Shown: positions 25,157-34,041 of the stretch, in pieces
Layout of the letters: the number at the start of each line of letters is the position of its first letter
Numbering within the stretch: the first letter of the stretch is position 1
Source of the DNA: Serratia ureilytica
GTDB lineage: Bacteria > Pseudomonadota > Gammaproteobacteria > Enterobacterales > Enterobacteriaceae
NCBI RefSeq assembly: GCF_013375155.1
Contig: NZ_JABXOF010000006.1
Span: 124,001-188,000 of the forward strand
DNA length: 64,000 nucleotides
Reading direction: 5' to 3'
Made by a program: the position numbers and the translations under genes
The notes under the pieces: generated by a model
What the model saw: only the letters and a program-made list of their open reading frames with translations
The model's database searches: none
Told to the model about the DNA's origin: nothing

Positions 25157-25741
25157 ATGGATAAAACATCTAAAAATCAGATAGTAGACAGCGATATTGC
25201 GCGTTTATTGCTTAAACATAGAAAGGCACGCAACTGGACGGTAGCAGAGCTTGCCCAACGGTCGGGCGTCAGTCAGGCCATGATCAGCAAGGTTGAACGG
25301 GGGGCTTCCAGTCCCAGCGCCACGATCCTCGGCCGTTTAGCCAATGCCATGAATATTACGCTATCAAAACTTTTCGCAGAACTTGAGCAACACCAGAACT
25401 CACTGGTGCTCTTTGCTCATCAGCAGCAGCATTGGACAGATGAAAAGTCGGGCATTACCCGCTGGTCTCTGTCCCCAGCGGGCGCATGCCCCGAACTTAT
25501 CAAAGTTGAAATTCCTGCTCTGGGTCAACTTACGATACCCGCTTCCGCCAGTGAGCATCTTTCCGGCCAAACGCTGTGGGTGTTGAGTGGCAGCCTTGAT
25601 TTTCGGGTCAATAATCAAACCCATCATTTACGCGCCGGTGACTGCTTTGCCCTGACCTTTGCCAGCGAGTACCAAATGAGCAATCCCGACAGTGAGCAGG
25701 GTTGTGCATATGTCGTTGCTTTTAGCCAAAAAAATCAATAA
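25157..25741 (+). CDS. XRE family regulator with C-terminal cupin domain
   Basis: A 194-residue transcription regulator. The helix-turn-helix is at residues about 16-70 (ARNWTVAELAQRSGVSQAMISKVERGASSPSATILGRLA), and the C-terminal half is a cupin-type sensor (LWVLSGSLDFRVNN, LRAGDCFALTF). This is the PuuR/SutR-like architecture. ATG 25157 follows GAGGG. It is convergent with the acetyltransferase gene 19 bp away, at the junction of two conserved gene blocks. The effector and targets are unknown; AT content is higher than in nrdD. Confidence 0.88.
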   Translation: MDKTSKNQIVDSDIARLLLKHRKARNWTVAELAQRSGVSQAMISKVERGASSPSATILGRLANAMNITLSKLFAELEQHQNSLVLFAHQQQHWTDEKSGITRWSLSPAGACPELIKVEIPALGQLTIPASASEHLSGQTLWVLSGSLDFRVNNQTHHLRAGDCFALTFASEYQMSNPDSEQGCAYVVAFSQKNQ

Positions 25742-25760
25742 TGCGCCACTGCCACGACGG

Positions 25761-26204
25761 CTACATTCCCGCCGAGCGGCTTAGGTGCAATAGGGGATAG
25801 GCCCTGCCTTGATTATCCAACTCGGAACGCCCTGAAACTTCAAAGCCCATATGTTGATAAAACCCGACGGCCTGTTGGTTTTGTTCATTCACATCGACGC
25901 TTAAATCAGGATGAAGCGCCAGTGCATGTGATATCAACTGCTTGCCGACGCCATGTCCGCGAGCTGCAGCATCGACAAAAAGCGCCTCCAGATGACCATC
26001 ATGTAAAAACATAAATCCCAGCGGATGGTCTTCCCGATCGGCGGCAACCCACACGGGGGTTTCAGAAAAAAAACCGACAACCTCTTTTTCGATCTCTTGT
26101 CGATCGTGCGCAGTGAGAAAGTCGTGCGTAGCATCTACAGAATTTTTCCAGATTCGTATAATTTCTGGCGCTTCAGATGGACGTGACATTCTGATTTTTA
26201 ACAT
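25761..26204 (-). CDS. yjaB: GNAT family N-acetyltransferase, YjaB type
   Basis: The 147-residue protein matches E. coli YjaB from memory along its whole length: KNSVDATHDFL near the start, RGHGVGKQLISHAL as the acetyl-CoA loop, and DVNEQNQQAVGFYQHMGF near the end. YjaB has been described as a protein lysine acetyltransferase; substrates in this organism are unknown. Upstream (26270-26293) is an imperfect inverted repeat. It is convergent with the XRE-cupin gene. Confidence 0.87.
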   Translation of the reverse strand: MLKIRMSRPSEAPEIIRIWKNSVDATHDFLTAHDRQEIEKEVVGFFSETPVWVAADREDHPLGFMFLHDGHLEALFVDAAARGHGVGKQLISHALALHPDLSVDVNEQNQQAVGFYQHMGFEVSGRSELDNQGRAYPLLHLSRSAGM

Positions 26205-26269
26205 TCTTCTACCTTACCGTGGTCATTACTGGGTGTATTTACATACAAAATTAGTCCACGCAAATTTAC

Positions 26270-26293
26270 TATAGTGAATTTAAGTTCACAATA
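26270..26293 (-). promoter_or_regulatory. Inverted repeat upstream of yjaB
   Basis: TATAGTGAA and TTCACAATA are arms of an inverted repeat with one mismatch and a 6-bp spacer, about 66 bp upstream of the yjaB start in a 213-bp AT-rich gap. It may be an operator. No gene is seen in this gap. Confidence 0.3.
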
Positions 26294-26417
26294 GTGCATT
26301 CAATGTGATGTCATGATATCCGACAGGAGAAGCGTTAACTCACTGACGCCATTGGTCCGCTTTACCGGTTGTTAAACGTGGCCATTGCCGTCTCCTTCTT
26401 GAGACAGCAACGGTAAA

Positions 26418-27473
26418 TTACACCAACCCCATCCCCACCACGCCGGTCAGCATGCCGCACAGCGCCACCAGCGCCGCCGTCAGGCACAGCGCGCGGGCGG
26501 AGAAGGCCTTGTTGAGCATCAGCAGCGAAGGCAGGCTGACCGCCGGCAAGGTCATCAGCAGCGCCAGCGCCGGGCCGGCGCCCATGCCCGCCAGCATCAT
26601 GGTCTGTACGATCGGAATTTCCGCCGCGGTGGGGATAACAAACAGGCAGCCGACGATCGCCAGAGCAACGATCCACAGCAGGCTATTGTCGACGGCGCCG
26701 TCGGCATGCGGGAACAGCCAGACCCGCGCCGCCCCCAGCGCCAGCACCGCCAACACGTAGATCGGGATGGTCGACCAAAACAGCGCCCACAGCGCTTTGC
26801 CCCAGCGGGCGAGGAACGGCCGCTCATCGCTCTGCGCCGTCAGCACCAAAGGCTGCGGCGCGGCGGGTTGCGGATCGTTGGCGGTCACGCGCTGCACCAG
26901 CCAGGCGATGCCCAGCACCATCACCACGCCCGCCACCAGGCGGATGGCGGCGAACGGCCAACCGAGCACAAACCCCATGAACACCAGCGTCGCCGGGTTC
27001 AATACCGGGTTGGCGAGCCAAAAGGCCAGCGCGGCACCGCTGGACACCGACTGGCGGCGCATGCCGGCGGCAACCGGCGCGGCGCAGCAGGTACACATCA
27101 TGCCCGGCAGCGCGATCAGCGCCCCCAGCACGGTGCCGGAAAAACGCCGGTGGCCGAGCGTGCGCGCCAGCCAGTCGCGCGGGATCAGCACCTGCACCAG
27201 CGAACCTAACAGCACCCCGAGCAGCGCCGCCTTCCATACCGCGGTGAAGTAGACCAGCGCGTACTGCCAGGCCGCCAGCCAGGGGCTCGCGGCGCCGTCG
27301 GCCAGGATCGATTTGCCGATCGAGTGGCTGTCCGCCGCCACGAACGCCTTGCCGTAGTAAGGCTGCCATTTGACGTAGTAGAGGCCAACGGCCACCACCA
27401 GCAGAAACAGGATCGGTTTCCACAGCGGCCAGGCGCGTGGGGCGTGTTCAGGGGCGTTTAGAGGTTGCGGCAT
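26418..27473 (-). CDS. yraQ: Permease of the UPF0718/YraQ family
   Basis: A polytopic inner-membrane protein of 351 residues with about eight to ten membrane segments. It carries the conserved Cys-rich motif PGMMCTCCAAPVAAGMRR and repeated NPVLNPATLVFMG / IPTAAEIPIVQTM features. It corresponds to E. coli YraQ. Family members are proposed to export arsenic- or metal-related or organic substrates; nothing here identifies the cargo. In E. coli it is next to yraR, whereas here the phn operon lies between them. Confidence 0.88.
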   Translation of the reverse strand: MPQPLNAPEHAPRAWPLWKPILFLLVVAVGLYYVKWQPYYGKAFVAADSHSIGKSILADGAASPWLAAWQYALVYFTAVWKAALLGVLLGSLVQVLIPRDWLARTLGHRRFSGTVLGALIALPGMMCTCCAAPVAAGMRRQSVSSGAALAFWLANPVLNPATLVFMGFVLGWPFAAIRLVAGVVMVLGIAWLVQRVTANDPQPAAPQPLVLTAQSDERPFLARWGKALWALFWSTIPIYVLAVLALGAARVWLFPHADGAVDNSLLWIVALAIVGCLFVIPTAAEIPIVQTMMLAGMGAGPALALLMTLPAVSLPSLLMLNKAFSARALCLTAALVALCGMLTGVVGMGLV

Positions 27474-27541
27474 GGTCGCGGCCAGAGTCAGTCAACAGAG
27501 GCGCCAGCATAGCGCGCCGTCGCCGCCCGTGCACGCCCGGG

Positions 27542-27559
27542 CTGTCCTAAATAGTTCAT
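27542..27559 (+). promoter_or_regulatory. Candidate Pho box upstream of phnF
   Basis: CTGTCCT-AAAT-AGTTCAT resembles the PhoB box CTGTCAT-N4-CTGTCAT with the 11-bp half-site period. A further TTGTCAT lies at 27586-27592. The site is about 142 bp before phnF. Phosphate-starvation control of phn operons by PhoB is established in E. coli. The remainder of the 227-bp gap shows no gene. Confidence 0.55.
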
Positions 27560-27700
27560 CTGTTCGCCACCGACGCGTAACGCGATTGTCATCTGCGCCC
27601 GGCACCATGATGCCAACTTGAAAACCACAGGGTAGACGCCCGATGAAACGCACCGCTTTCGCCTTCATCGCACAGCCATCGGTATGACGAGGTTTTTATT

Positions 27701-28429
27701 ATGATGGAGTTATCTAGACATCCGACCACTTACCCCACGCGCTATCAGCAGATCGCCGCGCAGCTGGAACAGGAGCTGCGCACGCAATACCGCTGCGGCG
27801 ACTACCTGCCTTCGGAACAGCAGCTGGCCGAGCGTTATCAGGTCAATCGCCACACCCTGCGCCGCGCGGTGGATCAGCTGGTGGAGCGCGGCTGGCTGCA
27901 GCGCCGCCACGGCGTCGGCATTCTGGTGCTGATGCGGCCTTACGACTACCCGCTGCACGCCAATACCCGCTTCAGCCAGAACCTGTTCGAGCAGGGTAGC
28001 CATCCCACCAGTGAGCGCTTACTCGCTGTCTTGCGCCCGTGCAATGGGCATGTCGCCAGCGCACTCTCGCGTGAAGAAGGCGAAATGGTAATCCACCTGC
28101 GCACTCTGCGCCGGGTCAACGGCGTGCCGATGAGCGTCATCGACCACTATCTGCCCGATCTGGACTGGTGGCCGGCGCTGCAGCAGTTCCACAGCGGTTC
28201 GCTGCACCAGTTTATCGAACAGCACCTGCAGCAGCCGCTGACCCGCCGCCAGACGCGCATCAGCGCGCGCCGTGCGCAGGCTAAAGAGAGCCGGCTGCTG
28301 GAGATCGCCACCCACGCGCCGCTGCTGTGCGTGCGCACCCTTAACGTCCGCAGCGGCGGCGAAGACGTGGCGGAATACTCCGTCAGCCTGGCCCGCGCCG
28401 ACATGATTGAACTGACGATGGAGCACTGA
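27701..28429 (+). CDS. phnF: Phosphonate operon regulator PhnF, GntR/HutC family
   Basis: A 242-residue regulator with an N-terminal GntR winged helix-turn-helix (YLPSEQQLAERYQVNRHTLRRAVDQLVERG, residues about 32-61) and a C-terminal UTRA effector domain. The first of two adjacent ATG codons is used here; the second at 27704 is possible. It is the first gene of the C-P lyase operon, and phnG starts directly after its stop, so it is cotranscribed with its presumed targets. Here phnCDE do not precede it. Confidence 0.93.
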   Translation: MMELSRHPTTYPTRYQQIAAQLEQELRTQYRCGDYLPSEQQLAERYQVNRHTLRRAVDQLVERGWLQRRHGVGILVLMRPYDYPLHANTRFSQNLFEQGSHPTSERLLAVLRPCNGHVASALSREEGEMVIHLRTLRRVNGVPMSVIDHYLPDLDWWPALQQFHSGSLHQFIEQHLQQPLTRRQTRISARRAQAKESRLLEIATHAPLLCVRTLNVRSGGEDVAEYSVSLARADMIELTMEH

Positions 28430-28873
28430 ATGCAAGCCTTAGAGTCGAGACAACGCTGGATGTCGGTGCTGGCGCACAGCCGGCCCGAGCAGCTGCGCAG
28501 CCACTGGCAGGCGCTGAACCTCAGCCCGGGTTACCGCAGCATCCGCGCGCCGGAGATCGGTCTGGCCCAGCTGCAGGGGCGCATGGGCGCCACCGGCCGC
28601 CGCTTCGTATTGGGGGACATGACGGTCACCCGCGCGGTGGTGCAGCTGGACAACGGCGGCTACGGCTACAGCTATATCGCCGGGCGCGACAAGGCGCACG
28701 CCGAGCTGTGCGCGCTGGCCGATGCGCTGCTGCAACAGCCGGAACACGGCGAACGCCTGCAACAACAGCTGATCGCGCCGCTGGCCGCGCTGCAGCACGA
28801 ACAGCGCCAGCTGCGCGCCCGGGCGATCGCCGCCAGCCGGGTGGACTTCTTTACGCTGGTGCGAGGGGATTAA
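28430..28873 (+). CDS. phnG: C-P lyase core complex subunit PhnG
   Basis: PhnG is a small subunit of the PhnGHIJ core complex that cleaves carbon-phosphorus bonds; with PhnI it helps attach the phosphonate to ribose. The 147-residue protein begins QRWMSVLAHSRPEQLRSHW and contains PEIGLAQLQGRMGATGRRFVLGD, both typical. The start codon abuts the phnF stop, which suggests translational coupling. Confidence 0.94.
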   Translation: MQALESRQRWMSVLAHSRPEQLRSHWQALNLSPGYRSIRAPEIGLAQLQGRMGATGRRFVLGDMTVTRAVVQLDNGGYGYSYIAGRDKAHAELCALADALLQQPEHGERLQQQLIAPLAALQHEQRQLRARAIAASRVDFFTLVRGD

Positions 28874-28876
28874 GCC

Positions 28877-29458
28877 ATGAGTTTATTGACCGGTTTTGAA
28901 CAACCGATAGACCAATCGCAGCACGCTTTTCGTTTGATTCTTAAAGCCTTGAGCGAACCGGGCCACCGGGTGACGCTGCCGGCCGGCACGGCCTGGGCGC
29001 CGCTGAACGCCGCCAGCACCGCCGCGCTGCTGACGCTGGCCGATCAGGAAACGCCGCTGCTGCTGTGCGCTGCGCTTAAAAGTGAGCAAGTGCTAACAAA
29101 CATTCGTTTTCACAGCGGCGCGCCGCTGGCCGCCACGGCGCAGGAGGTCTGTTTTGCCCTGTTCGATGAGCAGCTGCAGGCCGCCGATCTGCAGGCGTTG
29201 CCGCACGGCACGGAAATCTCGCCGGAATGCGGCGCCACGGTGGTGGTGCAGCTTGCTGAGCTGGAGAACGGCGCCGCGCTGCGCCTGACCGGCCCCGGCA
29301 TCGAGAGCCAACGCCTGATAGCGCCGCGCCTGCCGCCGGCACTGCTGGATTACCTGGTCAACCGCCCGCAGCGCTTCCCGCTGGGGCTGGATATCTTGCT
29401 GACCTGCGGCGATCGCCTGCTGGCGATCCCGCGGACCACCCGCGTGGAGGTGTGCTGA
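28877..29458 (+). CDS. phnH: C-P lyase core complex subunit PhnH
   Basis: PhnH is a homodimeric component of the core complex, structurally related to PLP transferases but without PLP. The protein of 193 residues begins LLTGFEQPIDQSQHAFRLILKALSEPG and includes PERGTEISPE-like and LPRTTRVEV-like C-terminal features. It lies 3 bp after phnG, and its stop overlaps the phnI start. Confidence 0.94.
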   Translation: MSLLTGFEQPIDQSQHAFRLILKALSEPGHRVTLPAGTAWAPLNAASTAALLTLADQETPLLLCAALKSEQVLTNIRFHSGAPLAATAQEVCFALFDEQLQAADLQALPHGTEISPECGATVVVQLAELENGAALRLTGPGIESQRLIAPRLPPALLDYLVNRPQRFPLGLDILLTCGDRLLAIPRTTRVEVC

Positions 29459-30543
29459 TGTACGTAGCGGTAAAAGGGGGCGAAAAAGCCATTGAGGCCG
29501 CCCATCAGCTGCAGGAACAGCTGCGGCGCGGCGACGAGGCGCTGCCGGCGATCGGCGCGGAACACATCGAACAGCAGCTGGGGCTGGCGGTGGATCGGGT
29601 GATGACCGAAGGCGGCATCTACGATCGCGAGCTGGCGGCGCTGGCCATCAAACAGGCCAGCGGCGATCTGGTGGAGGCGATCTTCCTGCTGCGCGCCTAT
29701 CGCACCACCCTGCCGCGCCTGGCGGTCAGCGAGCCGCTGGCCAGCGAAAACATGCGGCTGGAGCGGCGCATCTCGGCGGTTTACAAGGACTTGCCCGGCG
29801 GGCAGGTGCTGGGGCCAACCTACGACTACACCCACCGGCTGCTGGACTTCGCGCTGCTGGCGGAAGGCGAGGCGCCGCGCGCGCCGCAGGCCGACGAACC
29901 GCTGCCGGACAACTGCAGCCACGTGTTCGATCTGTTGTGTCGCCAGCAGCTGGCGCGGGAGGAACAGGACGACGGCAGCGCGCCGGACGACATCACCCGC
30001 AACCCGCCGGTCTACCCCTGCTCGCGCTCGGCGCGCCTGCAGCAGCTGGTGCGCGGCGACGAAGGTTTTCTGCTGGCGCTCGGCTACGCCACCCAGCGCG
30101 GCTACGGCCGCAACCACCCGTTCGCCGGCGAGATCCGCACCGGCCACGTTTCGGTGGAGATCGTGCCTGAAGAGCTCGGTTTCGCCATCGATATCGGCGA
30201 AATCCTGCTGACCGAGTGCGAAATGGTCAACGGCTTCGTCGATCCCAAGGACCATCCGCCGCACTTCACCCGCGGTTACGGGCTGGTGTTCGGCCGCGCC
30301 GAACGCAAGGCGATGGCGATGGCGCTGGTGGACCGCGCATTGCAAAGCCCGGACTACGGCGAAGGCGTCGCCGGCCCGGCGCAGGACGAAGAGTTCGTGC
30401 TGGCCCACGCCGACAACGTCGAGGCCGCCGGCTTCGTCTCCCATCTCAAGCTGCCGCACTACGTCGACTTCCAGGCCGAACTGGAGCTGCTCAAGCGGCT
30501 GCGACAGGAATACAGCGAGCGTCAGGAGGCCCGCGATGAGTGA
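29458..30543 (+). CDS. phnI: C-P lyase core complex subunit PhnI (nucleosidase-type)
   Basis: PhnI displaces the adenine of ATP with phosphonate, together with PhnG, PhnH and PhnL, to give alpha-D-ribose-1-methylphosphonate-5-triphosphate. The 361-residue product begins MYVAVKGGEKAIEAAHQLQE and contains PPVYPCSRSARLQQLVRGDEGFLLALGYATQRGYGRNHPFAGEIR, the conserved core, in segments. ATG 29458 overlaps the phnH TGA by one base. phnJ starts 8 bp before its end. Confidence 0.96.
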   Translation: MYVAVKGGEKAIEAAHQLQEQLRRGDEALPAIGAEHIEQQLGLAVDRVMTEGGIYDRELAALAIKQASGDLVEAIFLLRAYRTTLPRLAVSEPLASENMRLERRISAVYKDLPGGQVLGPTYDYTHRLLDFALLAEGEAPRAPQADEPLPDNCSHVFDLLCRQQLAREEQDDGSAPDDITRNPPVYPCSRSARLQQLVRGDEGFLLALGYATQRGYGRNHPFAGEIRTGHVSVEIVPEELGFAIDIGEILLTECEMVNGFVDPKDHPPHFTRGYGLVFGRAERKAMAMALVDRALQSPDYGEGVAGPAQDEEFVLAHADNVEAAGFVSHLKLPHYVDFQAELELLKRLRQEYSERQEARDE

Positions 30544-31396
30544 AGTATTGACCGGCTATAACCTCGGTTATCTGGACGAGCAGACCAAGCGCATGATCCG
30601 CCGCGCTATCCTGAAGGCGGTGGCGATCCCCGGCTATCAGGTGCCGTTCGGCGGCCGCGAGATGCCGATGCCCTACGGCTGGGGCACCGGCGGCATTCAG
30701 CTCACCGCCAGCGTTATCGGCCGCGCCGACGTGCTGAAGGTGATAGACCAGGGGGCCGACGACACCACCAATGCGGTGTCGATCCGCCGCTTCTTCCAGC
30801 GCGTCGCCGGGGTGGAAACCACCGAACGCACGCCGGAGGCCACGCTGATTCAAACCCGTCACCGCATTCCGGAAACCGCGCTGCGCGAAGACCAGATCCT
30901 GATCTATCAGGTGCCGATCCCGGAGCCGCTGCGCTTTATCGAACCGCGCGAAACCGAGACCCGCAAGATGCACGCCCTGGAGGAGTACGGCGTGATGCAG
31001 GTGAAGCTGTATGAGGACATCGCGCGCTACGGCCATATCGCCACCACCTACGCCTACCCGGTGAAGGTCAACGATCGCTACGTGATGGATCCGTCGCCGA
31101 TCCCGAAATTCGACAACCCGAAAATGCACATGATGCCGGCGCTACAGCTGTTCGGCGCCGGGCGCGAGAAACGCATCTACGCCCTGCCGCCGTTCACCAA
31201 GGTGGAGAGCCTGGACTTCGACGACCATCCGTTCAGCGTGCAGCAGTGGGACGAACCCTGCGCGCTGTGCGGCTCGCGCCACAGCTATCTGGACGAGGTG
31301 GTGCTCGACGATCGGGGCAACCGCATGTTCGTCTGTTCGGACACCGACTACTGCCGGCAGCAGCTGGCGCAATCTTCGCAAGAGGCGCAGCACTGA
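30536..31396 (+). CDS. phnJ: Carbon-phosphorus lyase catalytic subunit PhnJ
   Basis: PhnJ is the radical-SAM enzyme that breaks the C-P bond. The characteristic cysteines are EPCALC (Cys242 and Cys245) and MFVCSDTDYC about 20 residues later, holding the 4Fe-4S cluster and catalytic Cys. The glycine-rich QVPFGGREMPMPYGWGTGGIQ segment is conserved. Length is 286 residues. Its start overlaps phnI and its stop overlaps phnK. Confidence 0.97.
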   Translation: MSEVLTGYNLGYLDEQTKRMIRRAILKAVAIPGYQVPFGGREMPMPYGWGTGGIQLTASVIGRADVLKVIDQGADDTTNAVSIRRFFQRVAGVETTERTPEATLIQTRHRIPETALREDQILIYQVPIPEPLRFIEPRETETRKMHALEEYGVMQVKLYEDIARYGHIATTYAYPVKVNDRYVMDPSPIPKFDNPKMHMMPALQLFGAGREKRIYALPPFTKVESLDFDDHPFSVQQWDEPCALCGSRHSYLDEVVLDDRGNRMFVCSDTDYCRQQLAQSSQEAQH

Positions 31397-32184
31397 TGAC
31401 TTCCACCCCTTTGAGCACCACCCCGCTGCTGTCGGTGAACCGGCTCACCCACCTGTACGCCCCCGGCAAGGGCTTCAGCGACGTGTCATTCGACATCTAC
31501 CCCGGTGAAGTGCTGGGCATCGTCGGCGAATCCGGCTCCGGCAAAACCACGCTGCTGAAGTCGATCTCGGCGCGGCTGGCGCCGCAGCACGGGCAGATCC
31601 TTTACCGCCCACAGGCGGGCCAGGAACAGGATCTGTACGCCATGGCAGAGAGCGATCGCCGCCGCCTGCTGCGCACCGACTGGGGCGTGGTGCACCAGCA
31701 CCCGCTCGACGGGCTGCGGCCGCAGGTCTCCGCCGGCGGCAACATCGGCGAGCGGCTGATGGCCATCGGCCAGCGCCACTATGGCGACATTCGCCGCCAG
31801 GCCGGCCAGTGGCTGGAAGACGTCGAAATCCCGCTGTCGCGCCTCGACGATCTGCCGACCACCTTCTCCGGCGGCATGCAGCAGCGGCTGCAGATCGCCC
31901 GCAATCTGGTGACCCACCCCAAGCTGGTGTTTATGGATGAGCCGACCGGCGGGCTGGACGTGTCGGTGCAGGCGCGCCTGCTCGATCTGCTGCGCAACCT
32001 GGTGGTGGAGATGCAGCTGGCGGCGGTGATCGTCACCCACGATCTCGGCGTGGCGCGGCTGCTGGCCCACCGTCTGCTGGTGATGAAACAGGGCGAAGTG
32101 GTGGAGAGCGGCCTGACCGATCGGGTGCTGGACGATCCACACCATCCTTACACCCAGCTGCTGGTTTCTTCGGTGCTGTCGTAA
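31396..32184 (+). CDS. phnK: C-P lyase ATP-binding protein PhnK
   Basis: PhnK is an ABC-type ATPase that binds the C-P lyase core complex and is not a transporter subunit. The Walker A motif is GESGSGKTT, the signature TFSGGMQQRLQIARNL, and Walker B is LVFMDEPTGGLD. Length is 262 residues from the ATG at 31396, which overlaps the phnJ stop; the longer open frame upstream lies inside phnJ. Confidence 0.95.
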   Translation: MTSTPLSTTPLLSVNRLTHLYAPGKGFSDVSFDIYPGEVLGIVGESGSGKTTLLKSISARLAPQHGQILYRPQAGQEQDLYAMAESDRRRLLRTDWGVVHQHPLDGLRPQVSAGGNIGERLMAIGQRHYGDIRRQAGQWLEDVEIPLSRLDDLPTTFSGGMQQRLQIARNLVTHPKLVFMDEPTGGLDVSVQARLLDLLRNLVVEMQLAAVIVTHDLGVARLLAHRLLVMKQGEVVESGLTDRVLDDPHHPYTQLLVSSVLS

Positions 32185-32200
32185 CCCAAGGCGATAACAG

Positions 32201-32905
32201 ATGACTATGCAAATCCGAGTTGAACATCTCAGTAAAACCTTTGTGCTGCATCAGCAGTACGGCACCCGCCTGCCGGTGCTGCACGACGCCAACCTGACGG
32301 TCCACGGCGGCGAATGCGTGGTGCTGCACGGCCACTCCGGCAGCGGCAAGTCCACCCTGCTGCGCTCGCTGTACGCCAACTACCTGCCGGACAGCGGCCA
32401 TATCTGGATCAACCACCAGGGCGACTGGCTGGACATGGTCAGCGCCGACGCGCGCCAGATTCTGGCGGTGCGCCGCCATACGCTGGGCTGGGTCAGCCAA
32501 TTCCTGCGGGTGATCCCGCGCATCAGCGCGCTGGAGGTGGTGATGCAGCCGCTGCTGGAACAGGGCGTCGAGCGCGCCGAATGCCGCGACCGCGCCGAAG
32601 CGCTGCTCGCCGCGCTCAACGTGCCGCATCGCCTGTGGCCGCTGGCGCCGTCCACCTTCTCCGGCGGCGAACAGCAACGGGTGAACATCGCGCGCGGCTT
32701 TATCGTCGATTACCCCATTCTGTTGCTGGACGAACCGACCGCCTCGCTCGACAGCCGCAACAGCGCGGCGGTGGTACAGCTTATCGAACGCGCCAAGGCG
32801 CGCGGCGCGGCGATCGTCGGCATTTTCCATGATGAAGGCGTCCGCCGACAGGTCGCCGACCGGCTTTATGACATGCAGGCGCCACAGGCGCTGGAGGCCC
32901 TCTGA
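32201..32905 (+). CDS. phnL: C-P lyase ATP-binding protein PhnL
   Basis: PhnL is the second ABC-type ATPase of the pathway, required for forming the ribose-phosphonate triphosphate intermediate. Walker A is [10 protein letters not shown], the signature is [16 protein letters not shown], Walker B is [12 protein letters not shown]. Length is 234 residues. It is 16 bp after phnK and its stop overlaps the phnM start. Confidence 0.95.
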   Translation: MTMQIRVEHLSKTFVLHQQYGTRLPVLHDANLTVHGGECVVLHGHSGSGKSTLLRSLYANYLPDSGHIWINHQGDWLDMVSADARQILAVRRHTLGWVSQFLRVIPRISALEVVMQPLLEQGVERAECRDRAEALLAALNVPHRLWPLAPSTFSGGEQQRVNIARGFIVDYPILLLDEPTASLDSRNSAAVVQLIERAKARGAAIVGIFHDEGVRRQVADRLYDMQAPQALEAL

Positions 32906-34041
32906 TGATCGTCAATAACGTTAAGCTGGTGCTGGATGACCAGGTGGTGCAAGGCTCGCTGGAGATGCAGGACGGCGTGATCCGCAGCTTCGCCGACGGC
33001 CCGAGCCGGCTGCCGCAGGCGCTGGACGGCGACGGCGGCTGGCTGCTGCCGGGGCTGATCGAGCTGCACACCGACAACCTGGACAAGTTTTTCACCCCGC
33101 GCCCGAACGTCGACTGGCCGGCCCATTCGGCGATGAGCAGCCACGATGCGCTGATGGTGGCCAACGGCATCACCACGGTGCTGGACGCGGTGGCGATAGG
33201 CGACGTGCGCGACGGCGGCCACCGGCTGGAAAACCTGCAGAAGATGATCGATGCGGTGATCCACAGCCAGCGCGCCGGGGTGAACCGCGCCGAGCACCGG
33301 CTGCACCTGCGCTGCGAGCTGCCGCACGAGAGCACGCTGCCGCTGTTCGAACAGCTGATGGACAAGCCGGGCGTGTCGCTGGTGTCGCTGATGGACCATT
33401 CGCCGGGCCAGCGCCAGTTCGCCTCGCGCGAAAAGTACCGCGAATATTATCAGGGCAAATACCACCTCAACGATCAGCAGATGAGCGAGTACGAGGCGCA
33501 GCAGGTCGCCCTGTCCGCCCGCTGGGCCGCGCCGAACCGCGAGGCGATCGCCGCCCACTGCCGCGCACGCCGCATCTCGCTGGCCAGCCATGACGATGCC
33601 ACCGCCGCGCACGTGGCCGAATCCTGCGCGCTGGGCAGCGCCATCGCCGAGTTCCCCACCACCGAGGCGGCCGCCCGCGCTTCGCACCAGCAGGGCCTGC
33701 AGGTGCTGATGGGCGCGCCGAACATCGTGCGCGGCGGTTCCCACTCCGGCAACGTGGCGGCGCACCACCTGGCGGCGCTGGGCGTGCTGGATATTCTCTC
33801 TTCCGATTATTACCCGGCCAGCCTGCTGGATGCGGCGTTTCGCCTCGCGGCGGACGAACGCAACGCCTACGATCTGCCCCAGGCGGTGCGCATGATCACC
33901 CGCAACCCGGCGCGGGCGCTGGATCTGCAGGATCGCGGCACCCTCGCCGAAGGGCTGCGGGCGGATCTGGTGCTGGCGCGGCCGCACGGCGAGCACGTTT
34001 ACGTGCAGAACGTGTGGCGCCAGGGCAGGCAGGTGTTCTGA
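32905..34041 (+). CDS. phnM: Alpha-D-ribose 1-methylphosphonate 5-triphosphate diphosphatase PhnM
   Basis: PhnM is an amidohydrolase-fold metalloenzyme that removes pyrophosphate from the nucleotide-like intermediate. It has the metal-binding motif LPGLIELHTDNLDK near residue 55 and later ASHDDATAAH and DILSSDYYP. Length is 378 residues. Both ends overlap neighbours by one base (TGATG), indicating tight coupling. Confidence 0.96.
   Translation: MIVNNVKLVLDDQVVQGSLEMQDGVIRSFADGPSRLPQALDGDGGWLLPGLIELHTDNLDKFFTPRPNVDWPAHSAMSSHDALMVANGITTVLDAVAIGDVRDGGHRLENLQKMIDAVIHSQRAGVNRAEHRLHLRCELPHESTLPLFEQLMDKPGVSLVSLMDHSPGQRQFASREKYREYYQGKYHLNDQQMSEYEAQQVALSARWAAPNREAIAAHCRARRISLASHDDATAAHVAESCALGSAIAEFPTTEAAARASHQQGLQVLMGAPNIVRGGSHSGNVAAHHLAALGVLDILSSDYYPASLLDAAFRLAADERNAYDLPQAVRMITRNPARALDLQDRGTLAEGLRADLVLARPHGEHVYVQNVWRQGRQVF

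Noticed and set aside
26362-26400. Tiny minus-strand frame MATFNNR after yraQ
   Set aside because: Seven codons with no context; not distinguishable from chance.
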